64,000 nt of DNA from assembly GCF_015832195.1 (NCBI RefSeq), contig NC_052021.1:23480286-23544285 (forward strand), written 5' to 3'. The translations under genes were made by a program, and so were the position numbers. The notes beneath the pieces are model-generated. The model was not told the origin of the DNA, made no database searches, and saw only the letters and a list, made by a program, of their open reading frames with translations. Source of the stretch: Motacilla alba alba (lineage: Eukaryota; Chordata; Aves; Passeriformes; Motacillidae). Below are positions 37,401 through 51,100 of this stretch, piece by piece (the stretch's first letter is position 1; each line of letters starts with the position of its first letter).

Positions 37401-40400
37401 TTCCAGTAAAGGAAAGAATTTGGGAGTATAGCTTCCAAGAGTAATAGCCTTCTAAGCCCTATGCAATGCACAGGCTCCAACCAAAAAGTTCCAAGGAAAA
37501 TATTCAGAAAGGGGGAAGTTGTCTAGCTGTAATTCCTGATGGTTTTGTATTTAAATTATTTAGCTTTCCAGAGAGATCAGTACATGCTTTTTTTTTTTTT
37601 TCAGACAGACATGCAGCCATCCTGGAACTAATGACTATGTGGACTGTCTTAATCCAAGCATGGGTTAGAGAAATTAAGAAAATGTCTCTTACCAAGTTTG
37701 TATTGATGATGATCTGTTTGCCATTGTTCCCACTACCTGACTGATCTCTACCTGGAAATGCACTTTCAAGTGTTGGAAGCTGTTTCTAGGTACCTTGTTT
37801 TCTGCTTTAATCCCCCTCTTGATCAATAGAAAGAGTTGAGTGCCTTGAGCAGTGCTTGAAAGGTTTAAGGGAGGATGCTGAGCAAAGAGCCACCATGAAG
37901 AAGCTGGTAGGCTTGGGGATTTTAGGGGTGTCTAGGTCTATTTGCTTTGAAAATCACTGGGACAGCAGTGCCCTGTTTTTAGAGTGATCATTTGGGAGGG
38001 AATGAAATGCTTAAAACTCCAAAGATTCTTTTCAGAAATGAGATTATCTTAACCATGCTGTCCAGGGCTGCAGTTAGGAGTTGTGACGAGGAAGGAGTGT
38101 GTGCTGTGATTAAACATGTACTCTCACAGTTAGAAGCAGCATGTAGTTCCTGGGAGGAAAAACTCTCGCTGTGGTAATGCTTGTGAACAATTCTCCTAAC
38201 AAAAGGAATTCTCATCTCAGTGATTTTTGTGACTTTGAGGATGACTGAGACATTAGAAAAAACCATCAAGATAAGACCAGATACAAAAGTTCTTACAAAT
38301 AGGAACAAACTTGTTTTGGGTTTGTATTTTTTTTGGTTTTTTGTTAATACTTGCAAAACTGAGACTTAATTTTCCTATTCCTGCATTTTTTCCTTCAAAA
38401 TGGAAAAATGACCCAAGGAAATCAAGGGCATAACTGCTTCAAGTGAGTTGAGAGCTGGGCAAGAATAAAGTGGTGGTTTTATCTTTTGGGCTTCCTAGCA
38501 CTGTCCAAAGTCATCGTTGATTGGGATGCCTTCTCCTTGTGCTTCAATTACTTTGCTGTAGAATGAGGACTCATTTTTATCCCTTTCCCTTCTATCAACT
38601 GAATTGGTTTAGTGGGAGCCAGTATGTTTCAGCTTGTCTATTGTAATTTAGGTTCTATAAATAGGAGTTTAGTTTAATGTTCATGTAATAGCTTCATTGC
38701 ATGATGATTGAAACTTTCTTTAGACTAACAGCCCCTCCAGTGACTCAGATCTTGTTTCTCTTGCCCTGAGCTCCTTGGCTGTCAGTGTCTCCAGTGTTTT
38801 CACTCTCCTTTTTCAGATCAATGTGTAGTTCTCCTGGCACTATTTGTTGGCAGTAGGTGAGGAAAAACAGAAAGAGACTAGGTGATAGATGAGATGAGGC
38901 CATCCACTAGGTAAGCGTCTAGAGACAGTTAAGGTGAATGTCCCATGGTTAGTGCTCTGCTCTGTGCAGCTTTATGGCTACTAAAATTGCTGCTGTAGAG
39001 TTAATTGTTGTGAGCTTTCTTACCTCTTACTGACACAGAGTGGTTTTGATATGTTGCTTTTTCTTTACTGTGTCAGAGACACCATTTATCCTTTTATCCT
39101 GTACTGCTTAGTTTAAAACTGTCTGAAAGCAAAAGTTAATGTCCAATTTTGGATTAATTATGTACTAAATACTTTCCTGTTTTTCTGGACTGAAAACCTA
39201 GTAGACAAGTCTTTAAGTGGCAAACCTGTTAGTGCTTAAATTCCCAGAGTTGAGGGACATGCAGGTGACTGTCCTTTTTTCTTGTTGATGACAAGGTGGT
39301 AACCCAAGTATAAAAAAGTGTTGGCTTCCTCATGACCCAGAGAGTCTTGAGCCCTTAATCCTGGTGCCACTGGAAAGTTGTGCTTGCACCATGGACAGGT
39401 CAGTTATGCCAGAGGGTAACACTGCACTCTTCCTCACTGCCACCCATTCCAAGGGATCTTCAGCAAGCTGGCTGAGAGGGATGCAATGACACAGACCCAA
39501 GTCTGTTCTCGATGCTGGTGAATTCTATTCATTTGGGATAAAAAGGATGGCTTAGTTGGACTCTTCCCTTTTTCCATGTGGGGTGATGTGATGTGGGGAA
39601 GGCACAGCCCACCAGGTTTTTTTTCAACAATTAAGGGGGTGTGCAAGACTTCTCCTTGTGATGGTCTAATGCTGCTCTAGGGTGGTGCAGGCAGCCTCCT
39701 CCATATGGCACTCAGTGTGTCCTGCTTTTTCTGAGGGTGTTGACAGACTGTGTTCTGCCACTGCTCTGGTGGTTGCTCCCTAGGGTGGACGTGGCTCTGT
39801 GATGCAGAATTTGAAGAACCTGTGTCCTGATGATACCATTGTCACTAAGTCTCCTTACGCTTCCATTAGTGACTGAAGTCTGATTAAAGTGTCTGTTAGT
39901 GCAGAAGCTTGGTGTTGACTCATAATCCAGGCACTGTTTTTCTGGCATCAAGAGATGTACTGTGCTTGTGATCATAATGACCTGGCTCTGTACTGTTTTC
40001 GTTGACATGGGAGATAGGAACAGGAGGGAGGAGCTGAGAATTTTCCTGCTTGTCCCATTCAGAAAATGGATGTGACTGGGACAGTGAAAGCGTGATCCAT
40101 TTTCTCATCCCTGTCCCAGGAGTTTGGCTTCTGCAGGGAAGGAGGGGACAGGGATTAACTCATTCTTCTTCCTTTGACTCACTGAATGGAGAGGTGAGTG
40201 AATGGTTACCTTCAGTAAAGTGCAAATTCAGAAGTGTCATTGAACAAGTTGCTACCAAAAGTAACAGAAGTAGATTTCTAGTTTTAGATACAATTATTTT
40301 TCCTTAATTTTTAATCCCTTTGTGTTGGAACAGTGAGCCAAAGGGAGCTATGGTGGGACTAGGTAGGGCAGCCTTTGCAGGCAAGGAGATGGGAGTGTTG

Positions 40401-43400
40401 CAACCTTTGAGTTGTTAACCTTTTGAAGTGGCATGGGGTAGATGTCTCATTACCCTGCCTCAACACAGGCACGTTTTATCTGTGACATACCAAGCAAATT
40501 GCCTTTTGCCTCAGATGCTGCAGGGCTGTTAAACCTGTTTGGCTTCAAGGCAGTCATTCTGTGGATTCTCTTTATCTGCCCCTGTGAGGGTCAGGAGGCC
40601 TGCAGAGGCCACCCTGCTCCTCCAGGTCTGATGTCTGCTCTGCAGGACCAGCACTTAAGGCAAAAGCTCCTGTGTTGGGTGAGGGCTTTTTTAGTAAGTG
40701 CTTTCAAAAATAGCACTAGATGGTCCCTCCAGGGTCAGGTGAGGCAGCTGCAGTGCTTGGGTATCTGCAGCCTCAGTTAGACAAACCAGGGGCTGCTTTG
40801 CCCAAGTACCTAGAAAAGCAAAATGTTAAATTAAGTTTGCAGTTTGATTTAAAATTTTATGGTAAATTCTGGTAGCCAGTTGTCATATTTTTTTTTTAAT
40901 TTCTCTATCAGAATAAGCTGTTTTTAACATAAATGACTAACTGCATTAGTGTCAGTCAAAATGTTAACTTCAGCATGAAGAAACAATTGATCTGCTTCAT
41001 CATCACTGCCAAAATGCATCTGTGGGTACATGTTTCTTGGTATGTCACATGTCTGTAGCAGGTGGCAATAATACTGAACAAAGCTGTGAGCATTTCTGTT
41101 AGCTTTTTTTTTCCTCCCAGCCATTGCAAACTCCTGTGAGATTGCAGAGACAAGCCTGTATATAGGGGTGGTTGAGGAGAATCCAGAAGCCCTGGGAAGA
41201 GAGGGAAAGTAAGAAAACTTCAGCTGTTCAGAGCATGGGAGAAGTTTAAAGCATAAAATACAGGAAATGAAAACTGTCCTAAAAAGAAGAGTAAAACCTA
41301 CTGAGAGTAATCATTAAAGTGTGTGACCTCTCTCTGCTTCACTTGTCAGAGCTAACACGTTCCTGCCTTGCTGTTTGTGCTCGCCTGTTTTTGGCACATC
41401 TCTGTGATCCATTTAATGGTACCAAAACAGGTGCCACATAGACACAAGCAAAAGAGCTTTCTTGCTGTTCCACCAAAGGATATGACTCATTGCTGAAGGG
41501 ATGGTTCATTTAGCAGAGCAGCTAAACTAAAAGTGTGGAAACTTTCAGGGTTTCCACTGATAACTCTTCCTTTTGGATATTTTCTGTTATGGACACAACT
41601 TTTGACTGTGGGCATTGGTCTGTTAGGAATTGACATGTGCTAGGTTTAATGTATATGAATCTCATAATGCAGGTGACTATTTGTTAGTGGAGGTTGAGCT
41701 AGATTTCAACCTGTACAGGGTTATTGACTTGATTCTTTTAATCTGTCAGCTCATTCTTCACTCCTCTTCTCTGTTTGGATGTTGTAGTTTTGAGATGTTT
41801 TTGGAAAGAGTACTGGGAAAACTTGCAAACATTTTTCAAACAAAAGATGGTTTGTCTTCATGGCTGGGAGGGTTCGTTTGGACACTTGCTCTGATTTTTT
41901 TTTTTTTGTTTGGAAAACTGAAGTTCTTAGAAGTTAGATGGCCTTGGCTTTCTTTGTTCTTTCCTCTGTCTCAGACATCTGTATCTGCTCTCTCACCGAG
42001 CTCTTTATCTTACTTGGCTTTTCTGTGAATGCCTGGAGGCCTTGGCTCACATTCTCAAGAGTGTCCACTGGTTCAAGAAGCCATTGCTGCTATCAAATTA
42101 CCTTGACAGCTGTTGTCCCATTTCATATTTGCCATCCCCTCCCCCTGGCTCCCTTGTGATTTTTGGCAGAAGCTGTGGCTATTGAGCAATAAAACTTGGA
42201 TCTGAGAATCATGTTGCTGGTGGGAAAATGAGATGAGAGCATACTAGTTAATGCCTTGCAACTTGACTTCTTGCTGATGTATAATCAGTAGCATCTTTAT
42301 TTGAAAACAAAACCTACCACTAGCTACTCTGTTTGTGGATTGAGCGGATGGTTCATTTACTGCTCATCTGGAGTTGAGCCATAGGTGCTGGTCTCTTAAA
42401 ATAGCACACGCTATACCAAGATGTTTGTGACCAGACAAGCCCTTGATTTGGAGCCCTTGACAAATGCTGTGCTTAAGGACTGCAGAACTTGGATATTTTT
42501 GTTAATGAAAGTAATCCATAAGGGCACATCATCTCCATCTCAGTTTTATCGATGCTCCTGTGTGAAACCTGGAACAGAACTCCTGTGGTGCTATTTAGTA
42601 CATATTAGAGATGACCTTATATGATCTTGCTTGGATTCGAATTAATAAAATATAGGCATAACATTTGTGGGCTCTCCTCTTGTGTGTGTTTGGGGATTTA
42701 ATTGCCATTTTTTAAAGTGCAACACAACACTTTTGACAACTGACAGAAATGGTGATGGTCTTGGGGCCAACCATCATAAGACAGTTGTCATCTCTGTGAA
42801 CCTCTCCTTTCAAGATGTTTTGCGTTTAGTTTGTCAGTTGTTTGAAAAGTTGGCTGATGCATGGCATGCTTTAATCTCTACTGATCATTCCTCTTGTCCC
42901 TGTTGGAACATGTTAGCAACTAAATTTTGTGTAACATACTGGCAAAATTAGGAAGGAAGGAAGGAGCAGATCTTAATTGGAAAGATGACTGTCAGAAAAC
43001 AATTAATGTATCCGGAACACTCACTTGAGAGGAATGCATATAGCAAAAACATATGAAAAATTCTTTTGCTTGCAATGTGTTTGATTTACTTGCTGATAAC
43101 ATCAGTGTGAAATGTAAAGCTTGTAAAAGGCTGGATCAGACCAGCCTTAGTGCTTGTCTTACAGCTCCTAAATTGCTGTGCCAACGTAGGAAGACTCAAC
43201 TCCTACTGAAACGTGTTACCCTGTTTTGTTCGTGTCTGGGGAGAAGGGTACTTTATGTATGAGTGAAACACGAGTTTGAGTGGCTGTAGGTTTGAAGGCT
43301 GGGGCCTTGATGCTCCACCACGGTCAGAGCTGGTGGATCGTGGCATGTGATATGGTCTCAGCATCTTGCATGCTGTGGAGTCCTCTTGGGCCTGAAGAAT

Positions 43401-43639
43401 GGGGTTGTAGTGGGTTCGGCTGTGAAGCTGGGAGGAAGCTCAGAAAGCAAGGGGTCGATGAAGATGTCCTAGACTTGGGAGATCACAATTATATCATATA
43501 CCCCCTGGAAAAGGAACAGAAGTAAAACAGAGACTGGATTACACCTAGATGAAAAAAGCATAAAGCTGTAATGTTTGAGTTGCAGGGTGGGATGCATGGG
43601 TTTTCTGGTGACATGTGGGGAAATAACATTTTACTGACT

Positions 43640-44040
43640 ATCCTTTTTCCCCCCCCGAGCGAAAACAAACACTCATAAGGCCTCAGTCTGGTGCAAAACG
43701 TGATTTAAGCAGGGTTGTTTTTGTTCGGTTTGTTCGGTTTTTTTGGTTGTTGGTTTTTGTTCCTTTTTTTTTTTTTTTTTTTATAAGGAAAACGGCGGCA
43801 ATTTATCCTCCCTGCCCCACATTCCTTGCTATCCTGGCATTTAGCATAGATTTAAACAAGGTGCTCCTTGGCCTGATCTCCCCGTGGAGATTTCAGAAAG
43901 TGCTGGAAGGCTTGAGCTTCCTGCGATCCCTGGCATGTCTTCCGTTACGCAGCTACGGTTTTTGTAGCAGTAGGGGTCTTGTTAGTTTTCCAAGCGCGGT
44001 TCCCAGCCAACGTGTCCGCTCGGCGGTGTAGACTCCTGCA
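43640..44040. other. Locally CpG-richer segment inside CNNM2 intron 1
   Basis: CpG dinucleotides cluster here (for example caagcgcggttcccagccaa and cgtgtccgctcggcggtg), unlike the surrounding intron. No exon is recognised. It could be an intronic enhancer or an unmethylated remnant; nothing in the sequence decides. Confidence 0.35.
43764..43782. repeat. Poly-T tract (19 bases)
   Basis: A T run preceded by a T/G-rich low-complexity stretch with a repeated gttcggttt unit (about 43721-43745), beside a locally CpG-richer segment. Confidence 0.85.
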
Positions 44041-47000
44041 TGTTCAGTGTTAAAATAGTTCTATAGCTTTCAGGCATCTTGCATTTCAAATATGGGTGGA
44101 GAAGCAAGTGTTGGCCTTTAAGGCAGGGGTTTCAAAGCTTTCTGATATCAAAGGCCATGTTGACAACTTGGCAAGCGCTTGTGGGCCCAAGTGTGTTAGA
44201 TCTTCAGGATAGGAGCTGACTTGCTGCAGGCATTGGGAAGGATGTTTTGCATTGTTTAAATGTATTGTCAGGTGTATTATGTCCTTTCTCTGCACTGTGG
44301 CTGCCGAAATGTCTCCTCCTTTTGTGCTAGGCTCAGCTCACTTTCCCAGCAGCCAGGGAAGGGGTTAATTTGCTGTCCAGTGTCTTCTCCCTAAAACTGC
44401 TGCTGTGGGGAATCCCATCTCAGGAGCCCTCAGCTGTAGCAGCTCACGTGGTGGCTGGGGAGGGTGGAAGGGAGGTTTGGGGAAAGCATTCAGCTGGGCT
44501 GGCAGGTTACAGGCTGGGAGGGGGCATCTCAGCTGTGAGCCCTGTGCAGCCCTCTCCTGGGTGTGGGAGGCAGGTAGGGTCCTGCAAACCTAGGAAGGCA
44601 GCTGGTTCTGGCAGGGCAGAGCTTGTCTGTCCTGGGCAGGGTCTCAGAGGTCTTGCCAGGTTACTTGCTGCTTGTTGACTGTTTGAGATACCAGCATGTG
44701 TCGCTTCCGCTCTGCTCTTGTGCTCTTCAGCCTCGCTGAACTGCAGCTCTGCCTCCTTGCGTTGGGTGCATTGGCTGCCTTGGTTTGCTGAGGGATTTGA
44801 GCATCTCTGGGTGCTAGACAGACTCTCTGCCAGGGCTTAGTGCACTGTGCTCGCATCTGTAAGAAGCTTAATTTTCACTTCCCGTGTGAGGCGAGTGAAG
44901 TGCAGAGGACAGTGCAGCAGCACAGTGCAGACAGGTAAATGCAGTGCCCAGGGACATACCAAAGCTGTTCTTACCTCAGCCCTGTTGCAGCCGGTGTAGC
45001 TTTGAGGTGTGGAGTGCAACCAGGCTGATCGTCTGAATCCTTGTCTGGCTCATGGATAGAGCTGTGTCCTGCTCTGAGCTCTGGCTGCATGGAAGGAGCA
45101 AAGCTGGCACAGATGTTCCCGCTTTTAAATGCAGTCACAGGTTTTGGTCTGAGGTGGAAAGGTGCTTTAAGAGCTACATTGTTTTGCACGAAAGACTAAA
45201 CAACAAATCTGTAGCAGCGTGGAGGAGAAGCCAGTTTTCCTAACTCCTGGTCATGTGCTTTCACCACAAAGACCCCATTTCTTCTTTTACTTAACTGAAG
45301 AATTCCATTAGATCAAAAGCTAGTTAAGGAAAATAGAGCCCCATGTGGTCCTGTGTGGTTACTTAGGCAAGTGCTATTTTTAGGAATCCCAATTGAGTAA
45401 GCCCTAGCTCTTATTGCTGTTAAAATCCAGGGAAGTAAAATTAAAACGTCTACCTTCATCTCAGCTGCATGTAGGCCACTAGGCCCCAGCATCCGGGGTT
45501 TTTGCCCTCCCTTGTGCCACCCCCAGCACATTCCCTGCCTTGCGGGGATTTTTGCCTTTCCAAGTGAGAGTTAATCAGTTCTTTGGGCGTGGGAGATTTG
45601 GAATAAGGCAGGTAGGAGTTGTTCCCCTTGTTAATGAGTGCTTGCCCTCCAGTCCAAGGGTTCAGCCTAACTCTGCTCAGCTTCTCCTTGCTTCAGCTTT
45701 TGTGTCCCAGTTTCACTGATCTGCAGATGCCTCTCGCCCTTACCAAGAGCAGAGAGCCCAGCTTCACAAAATGTGACTTATTTGCACTTCTTTCCTTCTG
45801 GTGCTGCTGAAGAATACTTTTTGCTCACAAAGTTTTGTACACAGACCTGCTAGACCTGCCCAATAACATTTGGGATGGTGGACATTGATAGCAGTAATAC
45901 AGTTTGTTCTTGAATAAAAACATAAGAATACAGTTTATTTTCTGGAAACAGTTGCCTGATGGTGACCAGATACCTCTCCATGACTTCACGCCCCAGCTGG
46001 CAACAAGCTGAGGTTTCATTGGTTATTTTTGTGAATATTTTTCTGAGCAGAAAAGTAGCAGAGAGGTAAGGCAGAAAAAGAAGCTAAAGGCTGAGGAAGC
46101 TATGGGTGCGTGGCACCAGGAGAAGCCTGCTGAATCTTTTTGAGCTGGCTGAAAACTGCAAGCAGTACTGTGTTTGATTAATGCTGCTTGCATTGCACAA
46201 ATTACTTTTCCATAATTTTCTTTATTTAAAAAAATGTGAGGAAAACACTCTGTCACAATTTTAAGGCCCTTTTTAGGAGCCTGGAGATTTAATTAAAAGA
46301 CTTGATTCAGAAGTGAGAGTGAAAAGTGTTTTGAGTTTGAGAAGACCCTGTGTTGGCTAATAATTTTCTCCAGGTTGCATGATGTCTGTTTGGAGAACCC
46401 CTTGTTCAAAAACAACAGCAAAAGCAACAAAAAAAACTTCTGAAATCTTGTGTCAGAGCTGAATGCACTGCATTACTGGCCCGTGTGGAGAAGACACAGC
46501 AATATTCTATGAAAAATTTGGGATACTTTTAAATGCTGAGCAAGTAACTGCTGACTTTTAAAGCTTGACTGACATGAACTACTTGTTAATGTAATTACTT
46601 GTTTCATGTCAGGATGGGAAGTTAGTCAGGGATGGTATTTGTCTGTGTTGGTATAAATGCAGTTATATGGGCGAGCAACCTTTTCTTAATGCTTCAGTTT
46701 TCTCCATTTAAAGACCTGGATTGAGTTTGGCCAGCAAGAATGATTTTACTGATACAAATGCATGTTCACTTGGGAGCCCCAGGTATGTGTGATGTGTACA
46801 GAAGCCTCAGGTGGTTTGAACTGAAGCAATGCCCTAAAACAGCACCAGGAAAGTATTAGTCTCAGAATTGTGGTTGATCAAAACATCCTTGATTGTGCTT
46901 AGAATATGGCATGTACAGAGCTACACTGCTGTGTCCTGGGTAGTAGGGTTGTGACTGTGTCAATAGATAAGGCTCAGGGATATTTAGCAGATATATAAAG

Positions 47001-48136
47001 ATCTGTTGGCTAAATTATTCCTTTTCCACGTGTGTCACAGCTCTTTTCCATAGCTGTGACAGTCAATCACTTCCACAGAGCAAGAGGCTCTTCAGATCGG
47101 CATGTGAAATCCTCACATGCAGAAGAGTGGTTCTTGTGACTTTTGGAGATTGTACTTGTGACCCCCTTTCATGCTGGGAGCCTCAAGTCTGTTCCAGGGT
47201 ACCAGCTTCCCACTGTTTCCTTCATGTCCTATAATGCTTATTATAATACTCTTATCTTTAAACTTGTTCTACCTAAACTTAGCTTTTTGCTGAGTATTTG
47301 TTCACAGAATCCTCAAAAGGAGGATGTGGTTAACTGTTCCTCAGGGCTAGAGTTGTTTTCTGTCTGGACAATTTGGGGGCTTTATGGCTTCCCATCAAAG
47401 AATGGAAACACAAGTAAATAATCCTCAATTCTTTAGAAATGTGGAATAGTTAAAGCTTAACTGCCCTTCACATGGGCTGGGGATCAGAAGCAGCATCAGT
47501 ATGTGAACTGCTGCAAAGATCAGCTGTACGAAGCTATGGGATTGTGAGCCAGGAATTTTCATCATAAAATATTGATCGCTTCCCTTGCAGAAAAGGAAAT
47601 TGAGGTAATGTGTTGTTACTGCAGAGTCTCCTTGCTGCAGCTCAGCTGAAGAACAGACCACTGCCACACCACAGAATGGAATTAAGGGATGTGATGTCCT
47701 ACAGTGACAGCTGCTGAACTGACTGGCAAGATGTGACATCGAGTAAAGTGAACATGCGTAACATTTCTCACTTTTGTCCTCGCAATTGGAGATGAAAACA
47801 TGTGTTCTGATGTTTTCAGTCTGTCAAACTACTTTTTCAAATGTGCCTCTATACCTGCCCCCAGCCTCACACTTTCTGGGTGGCACTGTAATGGATGACC
47901 TTGCTGGCTAGCCCGCAAGTCAGTTTTGCTGTGTGTTTTACTTCCCTCCCCAGTGTTGTTTCCCTAATAGTATTTTCCAATGATTTGATGTTTTTTTCTT
48001 AATTATTCTTTGATATCCAAACCCTATATTTTGTGTGTTAACCTTGGGTCTGTTTTTACCTAAGAATCCTATTGGGAAATGGGATGGTCTAGGTGTGTCT
48101 TGTAGAGTGTCTTTAAAAAAAGATCCTATTTTAAGG

Positions 48137-48160
48137 ACTTGCCTCTTGCAAGAGGCAAGT
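48137..48160. repeat. Perfect 24-bp palindrome
   Basis: The half-site acttgcctcttg is followed directly by its exact reverse complement with no spacer. It would form a 12-bp stem if extruded or transcribed. Flanking bases do not extend it. Confidence 0.9.
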
Positions 48161-51100
48161 GAGAACTGCCTTTTCAGAGCAGTTAAATCCCAATGGTGTT
48201 TTTAATTGTTTTCTTTTGGCAGAAGTTTGTTTTGGTTGGGTTTTTTTGCCTTTTTTTTTTTTAAGAAACAGCTGTGGAGTATTAGCATGTTGTGTTCCAG
48301 AGCATTCAAAACAGAATGAATGCAAAAGGTGACTGAATACAGATGTGTGGGAGCAGTGGTGTTCATTCTGTGTCGATTTGACTCCAGCCAAAGTGAGTGG
48401 AGAGGGTTAGTCCCCAAAAAGTTGCCTTTAAATGGTTGATAGCTTGGCTAATCTTACTTTGCTGTTGCCCTGTGTTGCCCTGCTACAGGAAGGGAGTGAC
48501 TGTGCTGCTTCTGAGAGTTTCAGAGGTGTGAGAAGGTGTGCAGAAAAAGGGCTCTGCGAGAAGCTGGCAAAGAGCAGTTCAGCAGCTGGGGTTTAGCTCT
48601 TGCACAGCCACCTGTCAGGTAAAGCACCTGCAGGTCTTATTCCCCAGCAGAGGAAATAGTGAATATTAAGCAGAGAAGACCGTGTTGAGAATTACAGCAT
48701 TAAAAAAGATCACTGTGCTTTGCTGTATGCAGGGAGAGCTGACTCACACCAACCTGTGTTACAGCTTTGGGGAGAGCAGTTGGAAAACTGTGTCACTTCA
48801 GCCCAAGAGAACTGTAAGAACAGAAGTGTGGCAATATATTAAAATTACATCAAAGGCTCTGGGAGATTTTAATGAGATCAGCCCCATATTTATTTTCATG
48901 GTTAGGAACAGAAATAACTGAATCATGTCATGGAAATATTCTGGAATGAGGAGATGTAACAGCCAAGACTGTCTCTAAGCTGGTCAAAGGATTTGTTAAC
49001 TCCAGGCAGGCTGCTTCACGTTAGAGTAGTGAGAACTAGCAGGCAGAGGAGTTAGGCAGAACAGAGACTTGTTGAAGGTCCCAAAATGTGAAAATCGGGT
49101 GAGCATGGCAGAGTGCTCTTTGCATCAGCAGCAGGGCTGTATCCTCTCTTTACCATTATGTCTCTTTATTAGTCTGGACTTGCAGGATGGATGAATCCAG
49201 TGGGCTGGAGCTCATTCTGGAGGTGGTTGGGCCCCAGCTCCCTGTGCCAGGCTGCTGCAGCAGTAGCTCACCTCAGCAGCGCTCCACTGCTCCCAGGACA
49301 GCTCTCAGCTCAGGTTTTCCTTTGTAGATAACCAGAGGTACTGCAGTGGGGCAGCACTGCCAGTTGTTTCAAGGTTTACATTTTCAAGGGTGCTTCGTAT
49401 TGCAGGGGAGTTGGTGCTTTTGTTGCAGCCCCCAGAGGGTGTCAGGAAGCACTGCCAGCTTACCATCTTCTCCTGTCTGTCTTCCCCTGCTTTGGCTCTG
49501 GGCCTGTTGGTACCCATGTGCCTGGGGCACTTTAAGGGTGCTGCAGGATGTCTGTCACTGAGCTGAGGGTGTAGAGCTTTGAGTGCATGTGTCAGTAAAC
49601 CTTTCCTAATGGTTGGGCTTGAGAAGGTTTTGCACATTCCCTTGCTTTTCTCTGCTCTCCTGGGGCCATGTATGCCGCTGCTAGTGCTGAATGTACTGTG
49701 TATTTGAGCAAGTAGGAACCTAAATGTTTTCTCCAGGCTTTGCTGAAGGAAGGAGATTTTTTTTTTTTAAATAGCATGCTTTTCTTTCTTTTCTTTTTTT
49801 TTTTTTTTTAATTCACTTTGCCCAAAACGAAGGGAAATGTTACTGTGCTGGTCTGAGGTTTGTTGGAAGCAGGGCTGCTGCCTTTGTGTGGCTGTGATGG
49901 GGTGAACATACCTGCTCTGGCACTCGGCTCCAGCTGTAAGGTTACTCTGCAGCTTGGGGGAATTTGTGCAGTATTTCAGCAGCCGCAAAGGCTTTAGGCG
50001 CTGGAACTTGGGTCCTACCCTTGGAGTTTTGGGGAAATAAATCAGCTCCCATTGGACTGGGTGGTGGATGCATCCCAGAAGGAGCAGGGAAGCCACAGAC
50101 AGAATCAGCAGTGAATGCATTTGGCCATACCTTTGCAGCTCCCAAGTTAGTGTTGAGACACGGGGGCTTGCAAAGATGTAGATGTTGGGCTGGAGCAGTC
50201 TACTCTTCCCGTTTATAAGCCAGGCAAGAGTATGAGAAATAGAGACCTTGTAAAGTGGAAACCACATCTGTTTTCCAGGTGACTAAGCTTGGAAGCCTTC
50301 AGGAAGATTACTTCTTAGGAAGAATTTTTAAGGTCCTATTTGGAGAAAAAAAAATATTCAGCTCTTTCTCTAGCGTCATATTATTGCCATTCCACTGACT
50401 TTAGAGTTGAGCCTCCATGGTATCTGAAAAAACTGTCTCTCTTTTCAGGAGCTAGCAATATTCTCAGAAGATTTACTTGGTTTTCCTGCCTCATTGTGAA
50501 ATGCTCTTCCTCTTGCCTTCAGCCATATAACATCTGCCATACTAACACTGTATTTTCTCCAGTGTGAACTGTATTCTGAAACTCAGTAAAGGCACAGGAG
50601 AGTTGTGTGTAGTGAAAAGTCCTTTTATAAATAAATAGAGACGTTGCATCTAAATAGTCCTTTAGAACTTTGGTTTTTTAGATGTCAAGAAGATGCATCT
50701 AATTTAATGTAGGGGGGCAGAGGTCAACATAGACTTTCAACAAGTAGATAGCCAAAGAGAATGCAAAAATTTGTCTTGATCCTTGGTTAAGTCAGTGGAG
50801 AAAGTCTAAATATTTTACTCCCTTTTTTTTTTCTTTTTAATCTTCTCTCTCTTTTGGGCAGATACTGCCTCAGACAGGTGAATTCTGAAAGGAAAGCAAG
50901 GAAATGCTGTCTCTGAAGTAACTGCTCATGGCATAATGCTTCTATTCTTCCAAAAGGCAAATTGCTTAGAAAACTAAGTCAACCGAATATTAAAAATCAG
51001 CATTATTCTATGATGCTTCATAGTGTAACCTTGATTGTCTGCATCCACCATAAACTTATGGTTCAGTCACTTTTAAGGTCTCAGTGAACTTAATCTTGTG

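Noticed and set aside
49425..49450. Possible second CTCF-like motif (cccccagagggtgtc)
   Set aside because: Several mismatches to the core; much weaker than the site at 24520.
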